64,000 bases of DNA from Romboutsia faecis (lineage in GTDB: Bacteria; Bacillota; Clostridia; Peptostreptococcales; Peptostreptococcaceae), in contig NZ_JACRWE010000001.1 in NCBI RefSeq assembly GCF_014323405.1, positions 620,001-684,000 of the forward strand, read 5' to 3'. The translations under genes were made by a program, and so were the position numbers. Below, in pieces: positions 35,653-43,077 of the stretch. Below the pieces are notes generated by a model, which saw only the letters and a program-made list of their open reading frames with translations, was not told the origin of the DNA and made no database searches. Each line of letters opens with the position of its first letter. The stretch's first letter is position 1.

Positions 35653-37203
35653 TTAAATATCTTCGTTTACTAATAATTTTTCATCTAAAGCTTTTTCTAC
35701 TGATAAAACCAATTTATTTTCTTTCACTAACTCCTCACATATATTTATTTCCTTATACATAATTCTATCGTTATCTATAAAATCAATATAATTTCTTACT
35801 AATTTATAGGCAGCATTAGTCCCTATCCCAAGACTTCTTTTACCTTTTAGATCTATAGCTTGAACTGCTGCTAATATTTCCATTGATAATATTTTCCTTG
35901 TATTTTCCATTATTTCTTTTGCTTTTCTAGCTGCGATTGTTCCCATTGATACATGGTCTTCTTGATTTGCTGATGATGGTATCGAATCTACACTTGCTGG
36001 ATGTGATAATATTTTATTTTCTGATACTAATGATGCCGCACTATACTGAACTATCATAAATCCTGAATTTAATCCTCCTCTATTTATTAAAAAGGCAGGT
36101 AAACCATGATTTAATGCTGGATTAACCATTTTTTCTAATCTTCTTTCTGATATATTACCTAGCTCTGATAAAGCTATCCCTAAAAAATCAAAACTTAAAG
36201 CCATAGGCTCTCCATGAAAGTTACCACCTGATATAACTTCCTCTTCATTAGGAAATATAATTGGGTTGTCTGTTACTGAATTTATTTCTATAATTACTTT
36301 TTCTCTTACATATTCAATTGCATCTTTTATCGCTCCATGAACCTGCGGAGTACATCTTAAAGAGTATGCATCTTGGACCCTTTTTTCGCCCTGCCTACTT
36401 GTCATTTCGCTTCCACTTAATATTTTCATAACATTTTTAGCTGTATTAACTTGACCTTTATGAGGTCTTAGTTTATGTATTCTTTCATCCATAGCGCAGG
36501 TTATTCCTTCTAATCCTTCCATAGTCAAAGAAAATGCTATATCTGCAGTTTTTATTAAGTTTATGGAATCCTGTAATGTTAATAATCCTACAGCGGTCAT
36601 AACCTGTGTTCCATTTATTAAAGCTAATCCTTCTTTAGCTGATAAATGCTCTATTACTCTTATATTTGCTTTATTCATAGCTTCCTTCGATGACATTTTT
36701 TTACCTTGATATATAGATTCACCTTCTCCTAACATAGTTAATACCATATGTGATAAAGGAGCTAAGTCCCCTGATGCACCTAAGGATCCTTTTTGTGGAA
36801 TTACAGGATGCACCCCTTTATTCAACATTTCTATCAAAGTTTCTAATACATATAACCTTAATCCAGAATTACCTTTTGCTAAAGCATTTATTCTAAGTAG
36901 CATAATCGCCCTTATTACATCTATCTCAAAAGGCTCTCCAACTCCGCAAGAGTGGCTAATTATTAAGTTTTTTTGTAGCTTTTCAGAATCCTCTTTAGAT
37001 ATTACAACATCTGAGAATTTACCAAACCCAGTAGTTATTCCATAAGAAACTCTCTCTTTTTCAATAAACTTATCAACTAAGTCTCTTGCTCTATTTATTC
37101 TTCTAACTGCATCTTGGCTTAACTCAACCTTATAATTATTCCGAGCTACATTAACTACATCCTCTATAGTTAAATTACACCCACTAACAACTATATTATT
37201 CAT
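35653..37203 (-). CDS. hutH: Histidine ammonia-lyase
   Basis: A 516-residue enzyme that removes ammonia from histidine to give urocanate, the first step of the pathway. The Ala-Ser-Gly triad that cyclises to the MIO cofactor is at 143-145 in GSLGASGDLAPLSH. The catalytic Tyr is in YGITTGFGKF. The start is the ATG at 37203, six bases after AAGGAGG; the reading frame extends further upstream without a ribosome site. It is the first gene of hutH-hutU-ftcD-hutI-fchA. Confidence 0.94.
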   Translation of the reverse strand: MNNIVVSGCNLTIEDVVNVARNNYKVELSQDAVRRINRARDLVDKFIEKERVSYGITTGFGKFSDVVISKEDSEKLQKNLIISHSCGVGEPFEIDVIRAIMLLRINALAKGNSGLRLYVLETLIEMLNKGVHPVIPQKGSLGASGDLAPLSHMVLTMLGEGESIYQGKKMSSKEAMNKANIRVIEHLSAKEGLALINGTQVMTAVGLLTLQDSINLIKTADIAFSLTMEGLEGITCAMDERIHKLRPHKGQVNTAKNVMKILSGSEMTSRQGEKRVQDAYSLRCTPQVHGAIKDAIEYVREKVIIEINSVTDNPIIFPNEEEVISGGNFHGEPMALSFDFLGIALSELGNISERRLEKMVNPALNHGLPAFLINRGGLNSGFMIVQYSAASLVSENKILSHPASVDSIPSSANQEDHVSMGTIAARKAKEIMENTRKILSMEILAAVQAIDLKGKRSLGIGTNAAYKLVRNYIDFIDNDRIMYKEINICEELVKENKLVLSVEKALDEKLLVNEDI

Positions 37204-37349
37204 AAAAAACTCCTCCTTATCCTGACACAATGTAAATCAATAATAAGTGAATATACTTAATAATTCTACGCACTTATATACATCCCTTTACAAATTTATT
37301 TCAGATAAGTTTTATCACATATATTTCTCATTATTCCATTTCAAAAATA

Positions 37350-37434
37350 AAAAAGGCATGTCTCAAGTAAATATAACCTAAGGGGCCTTTTGTACTTAGC
37401 CCCCATCCCATGTATATTTACAAAGACAGCCTTT
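37350..37434 (-). terminator. Large nested-hairpin terminator after the LacI gene
   Basis: On the minus strand AAAGGC-TGTCT-TTGTAAATATA pairs with TATATTTAC-TTGAGACA-TGCCTTT across about 80 bases, with an inner G4/C4 or CUAAG/CUUAG hairpin, and ends in TTTTTTATTTTT. It closes the LacI gene and separates it from the hutH promoter region. Its size is unusual for a simple terminator. Confidence 0.65.
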
Positions 37435-37436
37435 AA

Positions 37437-38450
37437 TTATCTTCTTTCTATAACACTTTCTCTTTCTTCTATTCTATATGGTAATTCTATTTTCTTATCT
37501 TCTAAAATTTCTTTATTTATCATTTTTATTACCATTCTTATAGCAACTGCTCCCATATCATATAACGGTTGGTGAACAGTTGTTAACTTAGGTCTATACA
37601 TCTTAGCTATTTTAACATCATTAAAACCTGCTACTGATATATCTTCTGGAACTCTGTATCCAGAGTCACAAATAGCATTTATTGCTCCTATAGCAGCCTC
37701 ATCACCTGTTACAAAAGCTGCATGAGGTACAACACCTTGATCTAGCATTTCTTTCATACTATTGTATCCACCTTCATAAGTAGTTGTTCCATGCTTAATT
37801 AAGTTTTCATCTAAACTAATATTTCTTTCAGTAAGTGCTTTTTCATACCCTGCTAATCTTTCTCTTTCAAGTATAGTATCATCTTGGCTTGTCATTACAA
37901 ATGCAATTTTTTCATGACCTTTATCTAAAAGATATTTAGTCATATCATAAGTAGCATCAACATTACTTGTACTTACAGTGTATATATCATAATCTCTAGC
38001 TGTTTTACTTATGTAAGATGCAGGTATTCCACATTTTTGCATGTATTCTACATGCTCTTCTTCTACTATCCAGGATATCATAACTATACCTTCAACTTGT
38101 TTAGCTCTTAATAAGTTTATACTCTTTAATTCTTGCTCTTTATCTGAATACGTATTAGCTAAAAGAATTTCGTAATCATACATTTTAGCGATTTCTTCCA
38201 CACCATTTAATATTTCATTTACAAAAGAGTCTGAAACTTCTGGAACTATAACTCCTATTAATTGACTTTTTTTAGTTACTAAACTCCTTGCTAATGGATT
38301 TGGTATATATCCAGTTTCTTTTATTACATCTAAAACTTTTTGTTTAACTTCATCTGTGACTGGCTTTGAATCATTTATAACTCTTGATACCGTTGATATT
38401 GACACGCCAGCTTTTTTCGCTACATCTTTAATTGTTATATTACTTTTCAT
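37437..38450 (-). CDS. LacI-family transcriptional regulator
   Basis: A 337-residue repressor. The helix-turn-helix with hinge helix is at residues 4-55 (DVAKKAGVSISTVSRVIN, then NPLARSLVTKKS). A sugar-binding core follows with VIVPEVSDSFVNEILNG and 'ISVAGFNDVKIAKMYRPKLTTVHQP'. No sugar operon is adjacent: hut lies downstream across a terminator and small membrane proteins lie upstream. It might act on the uronate genes several kilobases away or elsewhere. The effector is unknown. Confidence 0.85.
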   Translation of the reverse strand: MKSNITIKDVAKKAGVSISTVSRVINDSKPVTDEVKQKVLDVIKETGYIPNPLARSLVTKKSQLIGVIVPEVSDSFVNEILNGVEEIAKMYDYEILLANTYSDKEQELKSINLLRAKQVEGIVMISWIVEEEHVEYMQKCGIPASYISKTARDYDIYTVSTSNVDATYDMTKYLLDKGHEKIAFVMTSQDDTILERERLAGYEKALTERNISLDENLIKHGTTTYEGGYNSMKEMLDQGVVPHAAFVTGDEAAIGAINAICDSGYRVPEDISVAGFNDVKIAKMYRPKLTTVHQPLYDMGAVAIRMVIKMINKEILEDKKIELPYRIEERESVIERR

Positions 38451-38630
38451 ATAAAGCCTCCTGCCTTAAATTTATTTAAATTTAGATATACAAATTCAAA
38501 ATTAAAAATTCACTAGTTAACTACTAATTGTACCATAAATTTTTTTTTTTATAAATATGTTTATATCTATATTTTTACATATAATAAATTTAATTATGTA
38601 ATATTTATTATAATAGATTGCAAAATAAAA

Positions 38631-38653
38631 GTGTTGGTATAATATACCAACAC
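38631..38653 (-). terminator. Terminator after the first small Asp/Cys-tail gene
   Basis: GTGTTGGTATA/TATACCAACAC hairpin followed on the minus strand by TTTTATTTT. Confidence 0.8.
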
Positions 38654-38674
38654 CCCTGTATTAATTAATTCTTA

Positions 38675-38866
38675 CTAACAGCATCCTCCATCGTCAAAGA
38701 ATCCGCCGCATGAACAAGTTATTAATAATAATATTAAGAATGGAATCCAAGCAATTATGTCTATATCTTCCCAGCAGTCACCAAAAGCTAAGAATAAGAA
38801 GAATAATACTATTATCCACCAAGCTCCTGAAAAACATCCGCCTTCCCCAAAGAATCTATCTAGCAT
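38675..38866 (-). CDS. Small two-helix membrane protein with Asp/Cys tail, member 1
   Basis: A 63-residue protein of a family not known to me. MLDRFFGEGG leads into a Trp-rich helix (WWIIVLFFLFLAFGD), a short acidic loop with Cys, a second helix (IAWIPFLILLLITCSC) and the tail GFFDDGGCC. A TTAGGAGG site and its own terminator support expression as a single-gene unit. It is very similar to the next two genes, so the three are tandem duplicates. Ending in paired Cys after Asp suggests metal binding or disulfide cross-linking at a membrane or spore surface. Confidence 0.75.
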   Translation of the reverse strand: MLDRFFGEGGCFSGAWWIIVLFFLFLAFGDCWEDIDIIAWIPFLILLLITCSCGGFFDDGGCC

Positions 38867-38979
38867 AATAAAGTCCTCCTAAATGAAAATTTTTAAAACT
38901 ATAAGTTTTATTTGCTGGCTAGTAGTATATTTACTTAACCATCTATATTACATAATATGAAGTTACTTTAATTTTGTTA

Positions 38980-39156
38980 CTATAATATACCACCACAACT
39001 ACAAAGTATTAATAGAACTATTAAGAAAGGTATCCAAGCCATTATATCAAAGTCTACCCAACTATCACCAAAAGCTAAGAATAAGAAGAATAATATTATT
39101 ATCCACCAAGCTCCTGCTCCAAAGAATCCATCTTCTCCAAAAAATCTATCTAACAT
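38980..39156 (-). CDS. Small two-helix membrane protein, member 2 (shortened tail)
   Basis: A 58-residue gene read directly from the sequence. It starts with ATG at 39156 after CAGGAGG and ends with TAG at 38980. It shares MLDRFFGEDG, AWWIIILFFLFLAFGD and MAWIPFLIVLLILCSC with member 1 but stops at GGIL, so the Asp/Cys tail is lost. It may be a functional short form or a copy whose end has drifted. Confidence 0.7.
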   Translation of the reverse strand: MLDRFFGEDGFFGAGAWWIIILFFLFLAFGDSWVDFDIMAWIPFLIVLLILCSCGGIL

Positions 39157-39293
39157 TGTTAAGTTACCTCCTGTTGATATTATTGAGCTTTCGCTCTTAA
39201 CATATAATATGCAGGTTGTATTATTTGTGATAGTATTTCATATTATTTTCTTAAATACTTATTCATAAAATTTTTGGAACATTTTTTAATATA

Positions 39294-39384
39294 AAAAAGG
39301 ATATCTAAAATATTGCTAATAATAAGATAAATCGGGGCCATTGGCCCCTAATTATCTATAATTAAAGCTTAATCTTAGATATCC
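39294..39384 (-). terminator. Nested-hairpin terminator after member 3
   Basis: GGATATCTAA (39299-39308) pairs with TTAGATATCC (39375-39384), AGATAA with TTATCT, and GGGGCCA with TGGCCCC at the core. Read on the minus strand it ends in T6. It is about 90 bases long, like the element at 37350-37434. Confidence 0.7.
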
Positions 39385-39395
39385 CCCTAATGTCA

Positions 39396-39620
39396 TTAAC
39401 AGTTGCAATCAAAATTGCTATTATCAAAGCATCCACAATCATCATCAAAGCCCATTGAACATGAACAAACAATTAATAGTAAAATTAAAAATGGAATCCA
39501 ATCAGTTATACAAATATCAACCCAACAATCTTGGAATGCTAAGAATAGGAAGAATAATATTATTATCCACCATCCTCCACCTCCAAATGTTTCAAATACT
39601 CTACTTAATTTATTTGTCAT
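39396..39620 (-). CDS. Small two-helix membrane protein with Asp/Cys tail, member 3
   Basis: A 74-residue paralogue of members 1 and 2. MTNKLSRVFETFGGGG is followed by WWIIILFFLFLAFQDCW, an acidic loop, DWIPFLILLLIVCSC and the longest tail, FDDDCGCFDNSNFDCNC. The tail holds five Cys and seven Asp. A GGGGGAGG site precedes the ATG. Confidence 0.75.
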   Translation of the reverse strand: MTNKLSRVFETFGGGGWWIIILFFLFLAFQDCWVDICITDWIPFLILLLIVCSCSMGFDDDCGCFDNSNFDCNC

Positions 39621-39775
39621 ACAACCTCCCCCTTACTTATAAATTATTACTCTGTAAGTCCCCAGTTGTCGTTATAATACTTCTCCTTTTATATACTATG
39701 CTTTAATTAAAAAAGTGTTATTATTTTCTCATAATATCTTCTAACATTAACTTATGTATTTAATACACACGAAAA

Positions 39776-39799
39776 AGAGGCCCTATTTAAAGACCCCCT
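39776..39799 (-). terminator. Weak terminator after member 4
   Basis: AGGGG pairs with CCTCT around a 14-base loop and is followed by T5 on the minus strand, just past the stop at 39808. Confidence 0.5.
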
Positions 39800-39807
39800 T
39801 ATTAACA

Positions 39808-40026
39808 CTAACAGCAACCTCCATCAAAATCTAGATTTGTTAATACTAAAATTATTAATATTATCCAAATCAATGCATTATCTTCACAGAATATGAACTC
39901 TAGTAAATCATCTCCTAATAGAAGTATTACCCCTAATATTATTAATATCATTAAACCTCCATTACCAAAGAAACTATTACCACAGCAACCTCCAAAAAAA
40001 CGAGATAAACTTTGTTCATTAGACAT
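39808..40026 (-). CDS. Small two-helix membrane protein with Asp/Cys tail, member 4
   Basis: A 72-residue protein starting at the ATG at 40026, which is seven bases from AGGGGG; the ATG at 40032 is too close to the site. LSRFFGGCCGNSFFGNGG precedes helix 1 (LMILIILGVILLLGDD), an acidic loop (EFIFCED), helix 2 (ALIWIILIILVLTNL) and the tail DFDGGCC. It forms a second subgroup with member 5. Confidence 0.75.
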   Translation of the reverse strand: MSNEQSLSRFFGGCCGNSFFGNGGLMILIILGVILLLGDDLLEFIFCEDNALIWIILIILVLTNLDFDGGCC

Positions 40027-40170
40027 CTTCATACCCCCTATGATTTTTTAATAGGATATTTATTACCTATTTAATGAATAATATGTTATCAGGTATAAAA
40101 TTGTTCCATTTTGTCTAAAAATATTTTTTATTTTTATTTAATTTTTTAGATACAGATTTTTTGCAAAAAA

Positions 40171-40194
40171 AAAGAAATCAATTTAGATTCCTTT
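40171..40194 (-). terminator. Terminator after member 5
   Basis: AAAGGAATC/GATTTCTTT hairpin (one mismatch) followed by nine T on the minus strand, directly after the stop at 40199. Confidence 0.8.
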
Positions 40195-40198
40195 AAAA

Positions 40199-40405
40199 TT
40201 AACAACAACTATCATCAAAATTAAATAATAGTAATATTATTAAAATTATCCATATCCATACACTATCATCATCAAAAAAATCATCTAGTAGGTCTGTTCC
40301 TATTAATAAAAATACTATGACTATTATTAATAATACCCCTCCACTACTAAAAAGGCCATTATTGCCTCCAAAAAATCTAGATAAAGTATCTTCAAGTTTT
40401 GCCAT
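40199..40405 (-). CDS. Small two-helix membrane protein with Asp/Cys tail, member 5
   Basis: A 68-residue protein: MAKLEDTLSRFFGGNNG, helix 1 (VLLIIVIVFLLIGTD), an acidic loop (LLDDFFDDDS), helix 2 (VWIWIILIILLLFNF) and the tail DDSCC. It shares LSRFFGG with member 4. It lies 45 bases after the 143-residue membrane protein gene on the same strand and may be cotranscribed with it. Confidence 0.75.
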   Translation of the reverse strand: MAKLEDTLSRFFGGNNGLFSSGGVLLIIVIVFLLIGTDLLDDFFDDDSVWIWIILIILLLFNFDDSCC

Positions 40406-40450
40406 GACCTTTCCCTCCTTAAAATAAGTAAAAGGTAAAAAATCTCCTAA

Positions 40451-40882
40451 CTAAATATATGTTTTAGCAGATAAATAGGTTACTTCCATAAAATCCTTAT
40501 TTATTAATTTATTTAGTTCTTCTTCACTCAGTTTGTTATATTTTTCTACCTCACTTAAATATATTTCTTTATCATTTGGGTAAGAAATCATATATATCAA
40601 ATTGTCTATTGATTTTACTTTATAATCCTTATAATCTTTTACTAAAAAGGAAGTCTTAGAATTTTTTATTCCTTTCTTTAAACTAATTAACCTTGATATG
40701 TATTCATCTTTTTTTTCATTCACTAATTCTTCTTTTTCAATAGTATCAGATAATATTCTATTACATTCAACTATGTAGTTCTTCATCCTTTGCATATCTA
40801 ATGTTATAGAGTTATAGTATAAATTTGCTAATACGATTATAAAAATACATACAGATGATAATACTAGTCCTATATACTTCAT
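40451..40882 (-). CDS. Unknown membrane-anchored helical protein
   Basis: A 143-residue protein with an N-terminal membrane helix (about 3-22) followed by charged helices likely to form a coiled coil (about 30-80) and a helical end. There is no lipobox. I recognise no family. It has a TAGGAGGA site and lies just upstream of small membrane protein member 5. It could be a partner of that family or simply adjacent. Confidence 0.6.
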   Translation of the reverse strand: MKYIGLVLSSVCIFIIVLANLYYNSITLDMQRMKNYIVECNRILSDTIEKEELVNEKKDEYISRLISLKKGIKNSKTSFLVKDYKDYKVKSIDNLIYMISYPNDKEIYLSEVEKYNKLSEEELNKLINKDFMEVTYLSAKTYI

Positions 40883-41024
40883 AACAATTCCTCCTATGTT
40901 CTATTTATATAATTTATATTCAGCTTTTAAAACTTTATTACTTTTTATTGATTGTGTATTGAAATATTTTTAATATTATATTAAACTACAATTAAAATTA
41001 AGAAACCGTTTAGGAGGTCTAATC

Positions 41025-41252
41025 ATGTTTGAAAAAATAAAAACAATAATTGCTGATCAATTGGGTATAGATAATGCAGACGAATTAACTCTAGAAACTT
41101 CTTTAAAAGAAGATTTAGATGCAGACTCTTTAGATGCTGTAGAGGTTATAATGGCTCTTGAAGACGAGTTTGGTATAGAAATACCTGATGAAGATGCAGA
41201 AAACATGAAAACTATAGGTGATATATGCCACTATATAGAGGAAAACAAGTAA
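41025..41252 (+). CDS. acpP: Acyl carrier protein
   Basis: A 75-residue acidic four-helix protein. The phosphopantetheine attachment serine is in [20 protein letters not shown], with normal spacing and length for AcpP. It carries growing acyl chains in fatty-acid or related synthesis. It is a single-gene unit with an AGGAGG site and a perfect terminator, away from any fab genes, so it may be a second carrier for a special pathway or the main one encoded separately. Confidence 0.92.
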   Translation: MFEKIKTIIADQLGIDNADELTLETSLKEDLDADSLDAVEVIMALEDEFGIEIPDEDAENMKTIGDICHYIEENK

Positions 41253-41260
41253 TGTACATA

Positions 41261-41304
41261 AAAGAATCTCTTTTAATTAATATTAATTAAAAGAGATTCT
41301 TTTT
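41261..41304 (+). terminator. Terminator after acpP
   Basis: AAAGAATCTCTTTTAATTAA and its exact complement form a long stem followed by T5. Confidence 0.9.
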
Positions 41305-41367
41305 ATTTTAATTAAATTATATAATTACATTATAATTTACGTAGTAAAAAAGTTAGATTTCTTACAG

Positions 41368-41396
41368 AAAACGTATGCCTAATAGGCATACGTTTT
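41368..41396 (-). terminator. Terminator after the GPH symporter gene
   Basis: AAAACGTATGCCTA/TAGGCATACGTTTT hairpin with A and T flanks, just past the stop at 41409 on the minus strand. Confidence 0.8.
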
Positions 41397-41408
41397 TATT
41401 TAATTTAT

Positions 41409-42821
41409 TTAATTAGATCTTCTTGAGTTTAATTCGTCATTTACTTCTTCTAATCTTGATTTAGTTAAGTTATATATAAATATCATAGCTAAAAGTCCTA
41501 TTATAACACCAAAGAAAGGAACTGCAGTTATTACATTTTTTACTCCATTAGCAACCTCTGCTGTTTGTTGAGTTACACCTGATTGATATCCTATTATACC
41601 TAAAGCAAATCCACTTATACCACCAACTACAGCTTGGCTAAGCTTTCTAACTAATGAATAAGCAGCATAAACTATACCTTCTTCTCTTTTTCCTGTTATA
41701 TATTCTTGATAATCTATTGCGTCTCCAACTAAAGCCCATACTAATAAGTTTATTAAGCCTGTTCCTATACCTGCAAGGCAGTTTATTGCTATGAATATAT
41801 ATGGGTTAGTTATTGGTAAGAAGAATAATAATCCATATCCTATAGTCGCTATTACAAATCCAGCTGCAGTAACTTCTTTTTTACCGTACTTAGCAACTAG
41901 CTTTCCACCAAAAGGTATAACTAAGAATGATGGAATCATAGTTATTAATGATGCTGTACCTACTAAATTTGCATTTCCAAAATAGTCTTTATATAAATAA
42001 GGATTTAATGATTGAGGTAAGAACATTGCTATTAATAACCCAAATGATGCAACCATTATACCTATTAAAGCTCTATTTTTAAATAGCATAGAAACTGATT
42101 TACCTAAGCTTATCTTTTCTTTAGATTCATCGTTTACATTATGTTGTATTCTTTCTGTAGTCATCTTAAATGCAAAGAAATAACATATATTAGATATAAC
42201 TGCAAATATTACTGCTGCTTTTAAGAATCCTTGAGCACTTGCTGATCCATCTGCTGCGAATACTAACATTGGTGCAACTGTCATTAAAATTAAGTTTGCA
42301 AGTATAGCACCTACTGATCTAAATGTTGATAGAGATGTTCTTTCTACTGGATCTGAAGTCATTACTGAAGCTAGTGATCCATAAGGTATATTTATTGCAG
42401 TATATGCCATACCAAATCCTATATAAGTTATATATGCATATGGCAATTTAAAACTTTCTGACATACCTGGTATTGCTGTAAAACATAATATTGCCATTAA
42501 ACCAACTGGTATTCCTGCGCATAGTAAGTATGGTCTAAATTTACCATTTTTGTTTGGCTTGCTTTTATCAACTAATACACCCATCATTGGGTCATTTATA
42601 GCATCCCAAATTCTTGCTACAACCATTAATGTTCCTACAGCTGCTGCACCTATACCTAACACATCTGTGTAGAAAACTAATAAATAACTTCCTATTAAGT
42701 TAAATAATAAGCTATTACCTAAGTCTCCTAACATATAACCATAACGGTCACTATTTCCGAAAGGTTTTACGTTTTCCCCTCCTGCATTATTAATCCCTAA
42801 ATCAAATTTTTTAGCGTCCAT
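41409..42821 (-). CDS. GPH-family sugar/uronide:cation symporter
   Basis: A 470-residue transporter with 12 membrane helices, starting at the ATG at 42821 behind GGGAGG; the reading frame extends far upstream without a site. YMLGDLGNSLLFNLIGSYLL, 'VARIWDAINDPMMGVLVDKS' and 'GKFRPYLLCAGIPVG' are signatures of the glycoside-pentoside-hexuronide family. It likely imports glucuronate or a glucuronide. It has its own promoter with the same operator as the uronate operon, which ties its job to that pathway. Confidence 0.85.
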   Translation of the reverse strand: MDAKKFDLGINNAGGENVKPFGNSDRYGYMLGDLGNSLLFNLIGSYLLVFYTDVLGIGAAAVGTLMVVARIWDAINDPMMGVLVDKSKPNKNGKFRPYLLCAGIPVGLMAILCFTAIPGMSESFKLPYAYITYIGFGMAYTAINIPYGSLASVMTSDPVERTSLSTFRSVGAILANLILMTVAPMLVFAADGSASAQGFLKAAVIFAVISNICYFFAFKMTTERIQHNVNDESKEKISLGKSVSMLFKNRALIGIMVASFGLLIAMFLPQSLNPYLYKDYFGNANLVGTASLITMIPSFLVIPFGGKLVAKYGKKEVTAAGFVIATIGYGLLFFLPITNPYIFIAINCLAGIGTGLINLLVWALVGDAIDYQEYITGKREEGIVYAAYSLVRKLSQAVVGGISGFALGIIGYQSGVTQQTAEVANGVKNVITAVPFFGVIIGLLAMIFIYNLTKSRLEEVNDELNSRRSN

Positions 42822-42908
42822 ATGAACCTCCCTAATATGATATTTGTTTAAAATTTGACATATTAATATATAATTACCCTTCTTATACATTTTTTGTAAA
42901 AATATTCT

Positions 42909-42937
42909 AAAATACTTGTATACATGTTTATTGTAAA
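42909..42937 (-). promoter_or_regulatory. Symporter promoter with GntR operator
   Basis: TTTACA (42932-42937) and TATTTT (42909-42914) are 17 bases apart on the minus strand. The spacer holds the near-palindrome ACTTGTATACATGT (42914-42927), matching the TNGTATACNA-type site of FCD-subfamily GntR regulators. A second TTGTA/TACAA pair at 42931-42947 lies just upstream. Confidence 0.75.
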
Positions 42938-43077
42938 AAAAATACAATATATGCACTAAAAAGGATAATCTTCCCTTATCTATACATATATTGTATCATA
43001 TTAGATATTACTCTTCAATATAATAATCTATTTTTTAACATTTTTTTATATTATTATATCTTTTCTAATTATTATGT

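Noticed and set aside
38675..40405. Bacteriocin gene cluster with double-glycine leaders
   Set aside because: No peptidase-containing ABC exporter, immunity gene or modification enzyme is near, and both helices look like integral membrane segments. Left as an open idea only.
41368..41396. Another copy of the GGCATGCC operator
   Set aside because: The GCCTA/TAGGC there is part of a terminator hairpin after the symporter stop codon and lies in no promoter.
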